NCBI GenBank assembly: GCA_965198875.1
Contig: CBDAPU010000001.1
Span: 2,294,001-2,358,000 of the forward strand
Source of the DNA: CBDAPU01 sp965198875
GTDB lineage: Bacteria > Pseudomonadota > Gammaproteobacteria > Eutrophobiales > Eutrophobiaceae
Length of the DNA: 64,000 bases
Direction of reading: 5' to 3'
Shown: positions 9,254-18,235 of the stretch, piece after piece
Layout: the number at the start of each line of letters is the position of its first letter
How positions within the stretch are numbered: the first letter of the stretch is position 1
Notes under the pieces: model-generated
Database searches by the model: none
The model's input: the letters and a program-made list of their open reading frames with translations, nothing else
What the model was told of the DNA's origin: nothing
Program-made: the position numbers and the translations under genes

Positions 9254-10141
9254 TTAACTGGATAATAGATCATGAAGACGGATCTGGTACTGGCCCAGGT
9301 CACCACCGTAATTGCCGGCGGAGATGTGTTTTATCCCCGGTGTGGCGGCGGATTTGATTCCGGCCAGCATGGCGGCTTTCACGGAGTCTTCATCAAGACC
9401 ATCGATGACGATTTCAAGCACACTGTTGACGTCATCGGGCAGTTTGGAGGCCGTCACCGCTCGTAATGTGGGGCAATAGGCATCGTTAGTGGACGCCATC
9501 AGCGCCTTGTATTTTGAGCCGACCTTGCTGCCGCTACGAACCACACCACCCGGGAAGGGCAGTATGACGCCTGCTATGTCTCTCATCGATGCGGTTGCGG
9601 CCTTAGCGGCGGTTAATGCCTTTTGGTTATCGGTGGCGAGAATGAGAAGATTACCGCCCCCCACTGAGGGTTGGACGCCAAATACCTCATCTACCAGAAA
9701 CTCACCGTCCATGACCGGCACTCGCCAGTAACGCCGACCATTGAGTCTCTTGCTGGCCTGGTGACCATCGCCGAAGTACCGTAATTGCCCCCCGACTGAA
9801 ACGGACTCCTCGGCCTCAAGCCCATTAAAACAGGCGGTGGACGGGCAGGTCATCACGCATTGACCGATGCGCTCCACCAAGCGTTTGCTGAGCGATGTCT
9901 TGTCCATCGCAAACAACAACACACTGACGCCAACCCTGCCGTCAGGGGTTTGTGATGCGTCCAGTTTCGTTTCAATGCCCGCTTCACATTTGCAACCAAT
10001 GACCGAGGTAGCAAACCCCGTCATGGCCTGCGCCGCCGCAAGCGCCCATTGTGCGGTCTCCGCGGTAATGATCACCCGGGACCCCCACATACTGAATGCC
10101 TCGGCAAAGGTATCGATAATCTCCGTTGCGTTTATCTTCAT
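9254..10141 (-). CDS. fhcD: Formylmethanofuran:tetrahydromethanopterin formyltransferase (FhcD)
   Basis: Transfers the formyl group between N5-formyl-H4MPT and methanofuran (methylofuran in bacteria), the first half-reaction of the Fhc complex in the direction of formate production. It is a homologue of archaeal Ftr. At 295 residues it is full length, and the segments NATEIIDTFAEAFSMW at the start and GCKCEAGIE, FPGGVVRSGSKVGSKYK further on are family-typical. Its start codon overlaps the end of fhcA by 4 bases (ATGA), a strong sign of translational coupling. It is cytoplasmic. Confidence 0.93.
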   Translation of the reverse strand: MKINATEIIDTFAEAFSMWGSRVIITAETAQWALAAAQAMTGFATSVIGCKCEAGIETKLDASQTPDGRVGVSVLLFAMDKTSLSKRLVERIGQCVMTCPSTACFNGLEAEESVSVGGQLRYFGDGHQASKRLNGRRYWRVPVMDGEFLVDEVFGVQPSVGGGNLLILATDNQKALTAAKAATASMRDIAGVILPFPGGVVRSGSKVGSKYKALMASTNDAYCPTLRAVTASKLPDDVNSVLEIVIDGLDEDSVKAAMLAGIKSAATPGIKHISAGNYGGDLGQYQIRLHDLLSS

Positions 10142-11784
10142 GAAGTTGACGTGGGGATGATCTGATGATCATGCAGATAAGCATCGTTCACCGCATAATT
10201 ATCGAATTCGATGGAATAGTAGTTCTCGAAAAAGGGCCTGACAATATCGACGATACGCTCATCGTACTGCGGTTCGGTGTGGAGGAAACAGCCCGTATGA
10301 TCGGCGCGGAACTCATGGTTATCGATGATCACCTGACCGGACTTGATCACATAGCGTGGTGCATTGAACATGGCTTCTTTATCGTCCTGCTCATCGTATA
10401 CCGTGAGGTCGGCATCGGCGCCTGCGCCCAGATGTCCCTTGTTTTTTAATCCCAACGCCCTTGCCGGCCCGGCGCGGGTAATAATGGCAATCTCATTTAA
10501 GGTGTATTCACGATCCAGCTCATTTAAGATAGTGTGATTGACCGCTTTTTGATTGATGCGCTTGATCTCTTCTTTTCTGAATTCTTTATCCATCAACAGA
10601 CGGATCAGCTTGGGGTAGCTCATGAACGAGCCACCATTGGGATGATCGGTTGATAAAATAATGCGCCAGGGATCTTTCGATAATAAAAATAACTCAAGGC
10701 CGATGGCCCATTGCAGCGCATGGACATAGATATGTTCCTGATAGCTGAAGGGCAGGATCCCGCAACCGCTTTCACATTCCGTATCGGCATTGACCCACTT
10801 GCCTTTTTGAAAACCACGCAGCATATAGGCCAGTGGCGCATCGGCGGTCATGATGGTGGATTTGCCAAACATCACCTGCCCCACATCACAGGTAATATTG
10901 GGGTGTTCATTGATATATTCAGCGATCTCTCTGGAGGCGGATTTTGGGTTTTTCCCCACTTCGCCGCCATAGCTGTGGAACTGGATATGGGCGAGATGCA
11001 AGCGTCTGTCCCCGGCCGTTTTCATGGTTTCCAGCGTTGTGTTGTAGTTGCCGCTGTGACCCAGATTGTTGCAATGAAGGTGTACCGGGTGGGGCAGCCC
11101 CAGTTCATTCACCGTGTCGATGAACGCTTCAATGATCTGCCGTGGGCTGACTTCAAAAGTGGCGTCTTTCTCATCGATGTTCTCTACGTTGGCATTTTTT
11201 TTACCCTTCCAGAGCTCATCGCCACCGGGGTTGACCAATTTGGTCGTGTACGCCTTGGTCGCATTCACCCACCAGGCGACGGCGTGTTTGAATTCTTCAT
11301 GGCGCTTCTCTCTTAGAAGCTGCTGCAGAAATATGTTGTTGCCGAGCAAGACATAAAAGCCCTTATCCAGTATGGGCGTGTCGTGAAACTCCTCTATCAC
11401 ATGGCGGGCGCCGATAGGCGAGACCGCCGCCTCCATAGCGGTCGTATAACCCAGGGTGGCGTAGCGGTAACCGGTGGCGAACGTGGAGGGGACGGTACCG
11501 CCGCTTCCTGAGCGCGTGTGTAATGTGCCCGGATGTGGGTCGCGCCGGTGATCTTCCGGTTGTAACTTGCGGGCGAGGTTCACTTTCGGGCCGGCGATGT
11601 GGCAGTGAATGTCCACCCCGCCGGGCATGATCGCCATACCATGGGCGTCAATTTTTTTGATGTTCTCCCCCGTTGCTGATGCAACGATACGGCCGTTTGC
11701 GATGTAGATGTCCCGCACTTCCCCATCAAGGCCGTTTGCCGGGTCATACACCCGCCCGTTGCTAAGATGAATACAATCAGTCAT
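10138..11784 (-). CDS. fhcA: Formyl-methanofuran hydrolase subunit FhcA (amidohydrolase fold)
   Basis: Catalytic hydrolase subunit of Fhc, releasing formate from formyl-methanofuran; it belongs to the amidohydrolase superfamily and is homologous to FmdA/FwdA. Metal-binding features are visible: the HCH motif in GVDIHCHIAGPK (about residues 58-65), a likely carboxylated lysine in NATKAYTTKLVNPGG, His in PVHLHCNNLGHS and the conserved TDHPNGG Asp (about 400). The length of 548 residues is usual. It is flanked by fhcB (33-base gap) and fhcD (4-base overlap). With FdhAB downstream it supplies the formate to be oxidised. Confidence 0.94.
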   Translation of the reverse strand: MTDCIHLSNGRVYDPANGLDGEVRDIYIANGRIVASATGENIKKIDAHGMAIMPGGVDIHCHIAGPKVNLARKLQPEDHRRDPHPGTLHTRSGSGGTVPSTFATGYRYATLGYTTAMEAAVSPIGARHVIEEFHDTPILDKGFYVLLGNNIFLQQLLREKRHEEFKHAVAWWVNATKAYTTKLVNPGGDELWKGKKNANVENIDEKDATFEVSPRQIIEAFIDTVNELGLPHPVHLHCNNLGHSGNYNTTLETMKTAGDRRLHLAHIQFHSYGGEVGKNPKSASREIAEYINEHPNITCDVGQVMFGKSTIMTADAPLAYMLRGFQKGKWVNADTECESGCGILPFSYQEHIYVHALQWAIGLELFLLSKDPWRIILSTDHPNGGSFMSYPKLIRLLMDKEFRKEEIKRINQKAVNHTILNELDREYTLNEIAIITRAGPARALGLKNKGHLGAGADADLTVYDEQDDKEAMFNAPRYVIKSGQVIIDNHEFRADHTGCFLHTEPQYDERIVDIVRPFFENYYSIEFDNYAVNDAYLHDHQIIPTSTS

Positions 11785-11817
11785 CTCTACTGATCAAGAT
11801 GTATTCCGCTTAGCATA

Positions 11818-13182
11818 TTAAAGGGCCGATGCCTGAACCGGCGCTGCAACGTTAGCCCCGTGGGTTGATCCTTTTGCCAGGATCAATTCATGCACCCGTT
11901 TTTTTATTGCTTTTAAGATCGCTTCATCTGTAGGGAAGGGCGAGTCAAAGGCCTTGCGTAAGGTAATGGGGATGTCGTCCATTCTGTAGACTGTTCCTGT
12001 GGTGTTGATCCCATAGGTGGCCGTTCGAAATGCAACGTGCGCCAGTTGGCTTGTATGGGTTTCTTTGGTATCAAGACAGATCACCGGAATATCATGCAGG
12101 TGCGCTATGGCCGCTTTGGGAAAATTGGAAGCCGGGTCGCTGGCGATGATCAATGCGGCGTCCGCCTCTTTTCGTGACAGGGTATCGACGGTGGTGAACT
12201 CCCCCGGATTAAACCTCGGGAACCCGCGACTGAAATTCACCCCGAATGGAAATCCGGTCTGCCACGATACCACATTATCCGCCCCCGTCACGTTACCGTG
12301 ACCCCTGACCGGTTTGGCGACAAAGTGGGTATATTCATTCAGATCATTTGCCAGGGCCAGCAGGGCGCCGGAGTTAAAATGCCGGCCCCGGGTCATGGTC
12401 AGCCCCATGCCAAAGAACAACACGCCATAGCGGCACTGTTTCATGTTGCTCGCCATCTCCTGTAGTTTCTCTTGCGATACGCCGGTGATGGCTTCAATAT
12501 CGGGCGCAACCCTTCGATTCTTCACCAGGGCACGCAAGGCCCAGAGTAGCTCGAAATCCCTGCCGGGCTTCACCTGGATGAAATGATTCGCCGCCGGTGC
12601 ACTGGGTGTTTTTCTAACGTCAACAACATACACGGTTCTGTCTTTCTTACCGCCCGGTATAAACATCCCTTTGGGCGTGACGGCATAGCGGGTGAAATGT
12701 CGGGGATGGGACTCCGAGGGATTACCACCCCAGTAAATGACCAGATCCGCCCGGTTCTTTACCTCACCCAGGGTCATGGTGCTCTCTCCCACACCCTGGA
12801 AAGCAAGACCGGAGGGGCCATGACAAACGGACGTGGTGGTATCAATGTTGCCCCGGATCTTGTCGGAAATGGCCACCGCTTCCCGTTGCGCCTCACAGGT
12901 GGTATCACTCAGGCCATAGGTGATGGGAAATTTAGCCCGGGTCAGCGTCAATGCGGCCTCTTCAATAGCCTCCTCTACGGATACGCTCTTACCATCGATC
13001 ATGGCGGCCGGGGCATCCGCCTCCACATAGTGCTCGGCATACCAGGCTCGCCCGAGCACACAGGCGTTCTTTGCTTTGGTGATGCGCTTTTTGTCCAGAT
13101 CCACCGTCAACACCATGTCATCGCAGACACAACCACAAAAAGTGCATGTTGCATTTTCGACCGTTTTGATGTTCTCGCTCAT
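11818..13182 (-). CDS. fhcB: Formyltransferase/hydrolase complex subunit FhcB
   Basis: Homologue of the molybdenum/tungsten subunit FmdB/FwdB of archaeal formylmethanofuran dehydrogenase. The start at 13182 is chosen over 13209 because AAGGAG stands 9 bases before it. The N-terminus has CTFCGCVCDD, the cluster motif of the archaeal proteins, and SVCHGPSG near residue 100 keeps a cysteine at what appears to be the metal-ligand position. In studied methylotrophs FhcB is regarded as structural because the complex acts as a hydrolase rather than a dehydrogenase. Whether this copy binds a pterin cofactor is open, and the upstream FwdD-like gene makes the question relevant. At 454 residues it is full length. 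Confidence 0.92.
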   Translation of the reverse strand: MSENIKTVENATCTFCGCVCDDMVLTVDLDKKRITKAKNACVLGRAWYAEHYVEADAPAAMIDGKSVSVEEAIEEAALTLTRAKFPITYGLSDTTCEAQREAVAISDKIRGNIDTTTSVCHGPSGLAFQGVGESTMTLGEVKNRADLVIYWGGNPSESHPRHFTRYAVTPKGMFIPGGKKDRTVYVVDVRKTPSAPAANHFIQVKPGRDFELLWALRALVKNRRVAPDIEAITGVSQEKLQEMASNMKQCRYGVLFFGMGLTMTRGRHFNSGALLALANDLNEYTHFVAKPVRGHGNVTGADNVVSWQTGFPFGVNFSRGFPRFNPGEFTTVDTLSRKEADAALIIASDPASNFPKAAIAHLHDIPVICLDTKETHTSQLAHVAFRTATYGINTTGTVYRMDDIPITLRKAFDSPFPTDEAILKAIKKRVHELILAKGSTHGANVAAPVQASAL

Positions 13183-13212
13183 CCGCTCGTTCTCCTTAAT
13201 AATCGCCATACA

Positions 13213-13548
13213 TTAACCCTCGGCTTTTTCCACCTTGACCGTGAAAACTTTGGATAAGGGCATACCGGAGCCGGCTGTATCACTGCCCATCAATTCACTC
13301 GAATGGGGCCCGTAGGGAATGAAGATCATGCCATCGGGCAGATCAGCCGCTTTCTTCTTTGCACAGGTGACGATGGTATCGCCCACTTCGTTACTGATCC
13401 GCAACTTATCCCCTTCATTTATCCCCAGCCTGGCCATGTCTTTCTCGTTCATTGCCAGGGTGGACGTAATCCGTTGATATGCTTCATTTAATTTACCATT
13501 ATTCAGGGATGTGCCCTGTTTACTGGAACGGCCGGCTATGAGTGTCAT
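13213..13548 (-). CDS. FwdD/FmdD-like molybdopterin-dinucleotide-binding domain protein
   Basis: First gene of the Fhc train, about 111 residues. The start at 13548 (MTLIAGRSSKQG) is preferred because GGAAGAG stands just upstream; two earlier in-frame ATGs lack a ribosome site. It is a stand-alone C-terminal molybdopterin-dinucleotide-binding domain: a double-psi barrel pattern with MNEKDMARLGINEGDKLRIS and a later GMIFIPYGPHSSEL block. In archaea this domain is the separate subunit D next to FwdB. Here it sits 30 bases before fhcB. It may complete FhcB structurally or bind a pterin cofactor; this is inference from homology and position. Confidence 0.75.
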   Translation of the reverse strand: MTLIAGRSSKQGTSLNNGKLNEAYQRITSTLAMNEKDMARLGINEGDKLRISNEVGDTIVTCAKKKAADLPDGMIFIPYGPHSSELMGSDTAGSGMPLSKVFTVKVEKAEG

Positions 13549-13816
13549 CGTCTCTTCCATTTTAGGAGTATCGCCTTGATAGATACCTGTACTGCACTGC
13601 AACAGAGGTGTTATGTTAGAAAAATGTGCTGATATGAGAAGGCCAGGAAGATGCCAACGCCAGGGTCTCGCTTGCCACGTTCACTATTAGCATTTTCCAG
13701 ATATATCGTCAAATTAAGAAACTGGCCTGCACCCATGCAAACTTTATCGCTGGTATGTTTGTGACGGCAACGGTTACTATTGCATGGTGATCATCAAACC
13801 TTAGTGAACATTTGCG

Positions 13817-14794
13817 ATGTCGTCACCCACCTCTTCACCTATTCGATCCGTCAGCGTCAATGCGCCCGCCAGGTTGCATCTGGGTTTTCTGGACCTGAAC
13901 GGTGAGCTCGGTCGGCGTTTTGGTGGCCTTGGGGTCGGTATTAGCGGGTTATCGACACAACTTTCAATGAGCTACTCCCGCTCAACCAGCATCACGGGTG
14001 AAGATGCGGTGCGGGCCGAACACTACCTCAGAGAAATTCTGGCGCATTTGCAGATCGATAAAGGGATCAGGGTCCATATCGAGCAGCACATTCCACAGCA
14101 TGTTGGTCTGGGATCAGGCACACAGATGGCGCTGGCTATCGGCATGGGCGTTGTTACCCTCTGTGGCAGCGCCCTTGATGCTTATGAAGTGGCGCATGTG
14201 CTAGGGCGGGGTCATCGCTCCGGGATTGGCATAGGCGCTTTTACCCAGGGCGGTTTTATCGTAGATGGTGGAAAAGGCGGTCGTGAAAACCCGCCGCCGC
14301 TGATCGCATGTTTGCCATTCCCGCCAGATTGGGTCTTCGTATTGGTATTGGACAACTCCGAGAGGGGGATGAACGGCGATAAGGAAGAGCAGGTGTTTAA
14401 GGAGCCTGCCGATATGCCCGCCAGCGATGCTGCTGAGCTGTGTCGTTTAGTGCTGATGCAGGCCCTGCCCGCCCTTGTTGAGACGGACTGCACTCGGTTT
14501 GGCGCTGCCATCAGCAACATCCAGGCCATAACAGGCGATTATTTTGCGCCGCTACAAGGTGGCAGATTTACCAGCTCCGATGTTGAGACGATCACCGCTT
14601 TTTTATTTGAAAATGGCGCAACGGGTATTGGTCAAACATCCTGGGGGCCCACCGGGTTCGCCATTTTTCCAGAGGAGGCTATGGCCTGCAGCGTGATCGA
14701 CCGGTTTGATAAAGACATGAAACACTACGCCAACATAGAGTTGCTGATCTGTAAGGCGAGCAACAAACCTGCGAAGATCACGATAAACCCGTAA
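13817..14794 (+). CDS. mptG: Beta-ribofuranosylaminobenzene 5'-phosphate synthase (beta-RFAP synthase)
   Basis: Catalyses the first committed step of methanopterin biosynthesis, condensing 4-aminobenzoate (4-hydroxybenzoate in some archaea) with phosphoribosyl pyrophosphate. It belongs to the GHMP kinase superfamily: the N-terminal VNAPARLHLGFLDLNG and the glycine-rich GLGSGTQMALAIG (about residues 97-109) are characteristic, as is GRGHRSGIGIGAF. The length of 325 residues fits. It diverges from the Fhc train across a 270-base intergenic region that probably holds promoters for both. pabB about 5 kb downstream is a plausible source of the 4-aminobenzoate substrate. Confidence 0.92.
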   Translation: MSSPTSSPIRSVSVNAPARLHLGFLDLNGELGRRFGGLGVGISGLSTQLSMSYSRSTSITGEDAVRAEHYLREILAHLQIDKGIRVHIEQHIPQHVGLGSGTQMALAIGMGVVTLCGSALDAYEVAHVLGRGHRSGIGIGAFTQGGFIVDGGKGGRENPPPLIACLPFPPDWVFVLVLDNSERGMNGDKEEQVFKEPADMPASDAAELCRLVLMQALPALVETDCTRFGAAISNIQAITGDYFAPLQGGRFTSSDVETITAFLFENGATGIGQTSWGPTGFAIFPEEAMACSVIDRFDKDMKHYANIELLICKASNKPAKITINP

Positions 14795-14851
14795 GGCTAT
14801 CGCCGCTTTGGCGCTTGATCCATTAACGATAAATAAAACCTCGAGAAGATA

Positions 14852-15835
14852 ATGATGAAAACCCATAGCGCCGTGAGCATCAATAAAGCTACTCGCCCCC
14901 GTGTCAGGGCCTTGATCGATAAGGCCGAGCCGTTACGCTTGCAGGTTCACACTGTAGCCGATTGCCGGATTATCGATGCCGGGATAGACGCCCCCGGCGG
15001 CCTGGAAGCCGGACGGCACATTGCGGAGATCTGCATGGGGGGGTTAGGGACGGTAACATTTCGCGCCTCGACGGATTATGAGAGCTGGTCCTGGTATGTG
15101 GATGTACATAGCGCTGATCCGGTGATGGCTTGCCTGGCGAGCCAGTATGCCGGTTGGAGTTTATCCCATGGTGAGGGTGAGGGGGCTTTCTATGGGCTGG
15201 GTTCAGGCCCCGCCAGGGCGATAGGTAGCAAGGAGCCCTTATTCGATGAGATCGGCTATCGTGATCAGGCGGATGAGACCTGCCTGGTGCTGGAAGTGGG
15301 CGCTATTCCACCTGCTGAAATCGCCCGTGAAGTAGCCGAGCAATGCCAGGTAAAGCCGGAGAACTTGACGTTAATACTCACACCGACCGCCAGTCTGGCG
15401 GGCAGTGTCCAGGTTGTCGCCCGGGTTCTTGAAACCGCCTTGCATAAAGCCCACGAATTGCATTTCCCGCTGGAGAAGATTGTGGATGGATTTGGTAGTG
15501 CACCGGTATGCCCGCCCGCACCGGATTTTTTAACCGCCATGAGCCGTACAAATGACGCCATCTTGTTTGCAGGGCAGGTGCATCTTTTTGTCGATGCGGA
15601 AAATGATGAGGCGAAGACACTGGCCAATGCCCTGCCCAGCAGCACATCGAAAGACTACGGCAGGCCCTTTGCCGAGGTCTTCAAGGCCGTTGATCATGAC
15701 TTCTACCGGGTCGACCCGATGTTGTTCAGTCCCGCCAGGGTGACTGTCAGCTCCATAAAAACCGGGCGCTCATTTCACGCAGGCGAGTTAAGTTTAAGCC
15801 TGTTAAATCAGTCCTTCACTACCCTATTCACATAG
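14852..15835 (+). CDS. mch: Methenyl-H4MPT cyclohydrolase
   Basis: Interconverts methenyl-H4MPT and 5-formyl-H4MPT in the cytoplasm, between methylene-H4MPT dehydrogenase and Fhc. The protein is 327 residues, the normal size, with family segments such as RHIAEICMGGLGTVTF, DPVMACLASQYAGWS and the C-terminal region GRPFAEVFKAVDHDFY. There are two adjacent ATG codons (14852 and 14855), both served by GAGAAG upstream. It follows mptG by 57 bases in the same direction, so an mptG-mch-CitG-like-fae transcript ending at the terminator at 17.4 kb is likely. Confidence 0.95.
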   Translation: MMKTHSAVSINKATRPRVRALIDKAEPLRLQVHTVADCRIIDAGIDAPGGLEAGRHIAEICMGGLGTVTFRASTDYESWSWYVDVHSADPVMACLASQYAGWSLSHGEGEGAFYGLGSGPARAIGSKEPLFDEIGYRDQADETCLVLEVGAIPPAEIAREVAEQCQVKPENLTLILTPTASLAGSVQVVARVLETALHKAHELHFPLEKIVDGFGSAPVCPPAPDFLTAMSRTNDAILFAGQVHLFVDAENDEAKTLANALPSSTSKDYGRPFAEVFKAVDHDFYRVDPMLFSPARVTVSSIKTGRSFHAGELSLSLLNQSFTTLFT

Positions 15836-15879
15836 CAAACGGGCCGGTTTTAATCAGCCAGCCATATGGATGAGACCCC

Positions 15880-16716
15880 ATGCAGCCACGGCTTTTATCG
15901 CTTGTTCATGACTGCTTTATGACCGAGATCAACGCATTAAAACCGGGAAACGTCAGTCGCTATGCAGATGGGCATGGCATGTGTTACCAGGATTTTGTCA
16001 GAAGCGCCGAATTGGTCACCCCGGTCCTGTGTGATCCGGGATTGGGTATTGGCCAGCGTATTTTAGAGGGCGTCAGGGTTACCCAGAGGGGGGTTGGGTG
16101 TAATACCAATTTGGGGATGTTATTACTGCTGGCGCCAGTCCTTAAACTCTATGAGCAAAACCCCTCTTTGGCGGATTTCAGGGTTCTCATCCAGGCGCTA
16201 ATAAAGGCCATTGATTTGATGCAGTCCAAAGCCATTTTTACCGCAATAAACCTGGCCCATCCCGGCGGTTTGGGTGAGGTTGAGGAATATGATGTTAAAG
16301 GCAACCCCGGGGTGCGGGTCTACACCGCCATGGAAGCGGCGGGAGAGGACGATCTTATTGCGTTGCAATATGTGAATGGATACAGGGAGATCACGGATAT
16401 TGGGGTAAAATGCCTGTGCCGCTATGACAATCGCTGGAAAAGTGTAGAATGGTCAAGCGTTGCCTGTTATCTTACATACATGATGCGTTTTCCAGACTCC
16501 CATATCGTTAGAAAACACGGTCATGATGTGGCGGAGCGGGTGCGAAGAGGAGCGCTTCCCATATTGAAACAACTGGATAATTATCATAACCCTGAAAGGG
16601 CGGTAGATATGTTGATGGGGTTTGATAAGGAGCTGAAAGACGCACACATCAATCCGGGCACGTGTGCTGATTTAACCGTTGCAAGCCTGTTGTTATACAG
16701 GCTTGGCCTTGAATAA
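15880..16716 (+). CDS. CitG-like (triphosphoribosyl-dephospho-CoA synthase family) protein of the C1 cluster
   Basis: A 278-residue relative of CitG/MdcB, which join ATP and dephospho-CoA through a ribosyl bond. The ALKPGNVSRYADGHGM motif (about residues 17-32) and the VGCNTNLGMLLLLAPV segment (about 70-85) are typical of the superfamily, as are paired Asp residues in the helical core. No citrate lyase or malonate decarboxylase genes are nearby, so the CoA-derivative role is unlikely here. Homologues recur in H4MPT gene clusters of methylotrophs without an assigned reaction; a ribosyl- or phosphoribosyl-transfer step in methanopterin-type cofactor synthesis is a plausible but untested idea. 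It lies between mch and fae in the same direction. Confidence 0.75.
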   Translation: MQPRLLSLVHDCFMTEINALKPGNVSRYADGHGMCYQDFVRSAELVTPVLCDPGLGIGQRILEGVRVTQRGVGCNTNLGMLLLLAPVLKLYEQNPSLADFRVLIQALIKAIDLMQSKAIFTAINLAHPGGLGEVEEYDVKGNPGVRVYTAMEAAGEDDLIALQYVNGYREITDIGVKCLCRYDNRWKSVEWSSVACYLTYMMRFPDSHIVRKHGHDVAERVRRGALPILKQLDNYHNPERAVDMLMGFDKELKDAHINPGTCADLTVASLLLYRLGLE

Positions 16717-16842
16717 ATCAGGTGCACGTTGTGTTTTTCGGGCTTGTCCAAAAGAGTGGGCGAGCCCAAAGAGAGCGGTAACTTTGAAGTGGTATTCTAT
16801 AGACCTGAAATTCATAAACATTGTTAACTGGAGGAGAGAGTA

Positions 16843-17355
16843 ATGGCAGTCATTGATAAAGTACTGGTTGGTGAGGCATTGGTTGGGGATGGTAATGAAG
16901 TCGCCCATATCGATTTGATCATGGGGCCCCGAGGAAGCGCAGCGGAAACCGCTGCCTGTAATGCGCTCACCAACAACAAAGATGGTTTTACGTCCTTATT
17001 GGCGGTGGTATCACCGAACCTGGCCTGCAAACCGACTACCGTGATGTTTAACAAGGTCACCATCAAAGGTGCGACACAGGCCGTGCAGATGTTTGGCCCG
17101 GCACAGCGGGCGGTGTCCATGGCGGTTATGGACTGTGTTGAAGACGGTACCATCCCGGCCGATGAGGCGGATGATATTTATATCTGTGTTGGTGTGTTCA
17201 TCCACTGGCTGGCCGAGGATGACGCCAAAATACAGGACTACAACTACGAGGCCACAAAGCTGTCGATCAAACGTGCCGTGGCACGAGAGCCCAAGGCCTC
17301 TGAGGTGTTGAGCAAGCGTGGCGATGCGGAGCATCCGTTTCAAGCGCACTCATAA
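16843..17355 (+). CDS. fae: Formaldehyde-activating enzyme
   Basis: Condenses formaldehyde with H4MPT to give methylene-H4MPT, the entry point of the pathway and a major detoxification step. At 170 residues the protein is full length and shows the strongly conserved blocks VGEALVGDGNEVAHIDLI (with the catalytic histidine near residue 22), GFTSLLAVVSPNLACKP and GPAQRAVSMAV. A strong ribosome-binding site (GGAGGAG) precedes the ATG, consistent with high expression. It is followed by an intrinsic terminator at 17381-17410. Confidence 0.97.
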   Translation: MAVIDKVLVGEALVGDGNEVAHIDLIMGPRGSAAETAACNALTNNKDGFTSLLAVVSPNLACKPTTVMFNKVTIKGATQAVQMFGPAQRAVSMAVMDCVEDGTIPADEADDIYICVGVFIHWLAEDDAKIQDYNYEATKLSIKRAVAREPKASEVLSKRGDAEHPFQAHS

Positions 17356-17380
17356 CCGCTTTTAATCCAACCGATGACAT

Positions 17381-17410
17381 AACCCCGGTGCCGCGCCGGG
17401 GTTTTGCTTT
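17381..17410 (+). terminator. Intrinsic terminator after fae
   Basis: An eight-base-pair perfect stem (AACCCCGG / CCGGGGTT, 17381-17388 with 17396-17403) with a 7-base loop TGCCGCG, followed by TTGCTTT. It lies 26 bases after the fae stop codon and probably ends the mptG-mch-fae transcript. The A-containing 5' side may also serve the convergent HisA-like gene ending at 17505. Confidence 0.85.
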
Positions 17411-17504
17411 AAGGCATGGCCAGGCGTGCCCTTGCCCGCACAAAAATGACTTCGCCGGAGATGTTTCCCAAGAGCCCTCTCATGATGTTGTCTCTTCACC
17501 ATGT

Positions 17505-18206
17505 TCACATCCCTTGTATTTTTTCCAAAGATGCTGAATGGATGGATTTATTGTGCAGTGCGGAGGCGAGCAGTACACCGTTTACGCCTTTATTTTTTAG
17601 TCGGATCAAATCATCAACACCGCCTATGCCGCCAGCTACATACACTTCCTTGCCGGGCGCTCTCGCGCCTATCTCATCCAGCCTTTGTAAATCCGGGCCG
17701 GTATTTCTACCCACATGCGGCAGCGACATCATGATCAGTCTCGCTGGCAACAGCGAAGGATCAGCGAGTAACTCATCATTACCGGCAAAGCCATGATCGT
17801 GGTAGTCCAGCGATAAAATGCAACGGGATTGTTGCATAAAACTCGCCAACTGTTTGCTGGATAAATACGTCTCAGAGCCCAGTACATTTGTTACCCGCTG
17901 ATAATGCGGATCTGATCTTCCCTCAATGAAGGGGGCAAGACCCGAGTCAATCCACAGATGGATGTGCGGGTAGCGTGCTAACAGCTTTTTGATCAGCCCA
18001 TGGTTATCGCCGGTATTTTCAATCGCATCGAGATCGGCGATATAAACAGTGTTAAAGGGGAAGACGGAAAAATAGGCGTCAGCCACGGCAATGATGTCTG
18101 AGGCCGGGCACAGCGGTGTCGCCAGCGGGCGGTATAAATGCCGTTTGCCTTGCCTGGCGAGCACGACCTGGCCATCTTTTAAGTCAATGACGGGTATAAT
18201 CTGCAT
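17505..18206 (-). CDS. HisA/HisF-related TIM-barrel protein of the H4MPT cluster
   Basis: A 233-residue protein resembling phosphoribosylformimino-AICAR-phosphate isomerase (HisA). The N-terminus MQIIPVIDLKDGQVVLARQG and the later VYIADLDAIE and GGIGGVDDLIRLKNKG segments follow the half-barrel phosphate-binding pattern. No histidine genes are near, and this divergent HisA-like group is known from H4MPT-containing organisms without an assigned reaction. It diverges from the MfnF-like gene with only 29 bases between start codons, so the two probably share regulation. A role in pterin or methanofuran side-chain synthesis is inferred from context only. A true hisA would be expected inside a his operon. 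Confidence 0.75.
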   Translation of the reverse strand: MQIIPVIDLKDGQVVLARQGKRHLYRPLATPLCPASDIIAVADAYFSVFPFNTVYIADLDAIENTGDNHGLIKKLLARYPHIHLWIDSGLAPFIEGRSDPHYQRVTNVLGSETYLSSKQLASFMQQSRCILSLDYHDHGFAGNDELLADPSLLPARLIMMSLPHVGRNTGPDLQRLDEIGARAPGKEVYVAGGIGGVDDLIRLKNKGVNGVLLASALHNKSIHSASLEKIQGM

Positions 18207-18235
18207 CCAGATCGATTGATAAATAGCCGGGGTTT

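Noticed and set aside
10711..11316. 201-codon plus-strand ORF opposite fhcA
   Set aside because: Shadow of fhcA; no start context.
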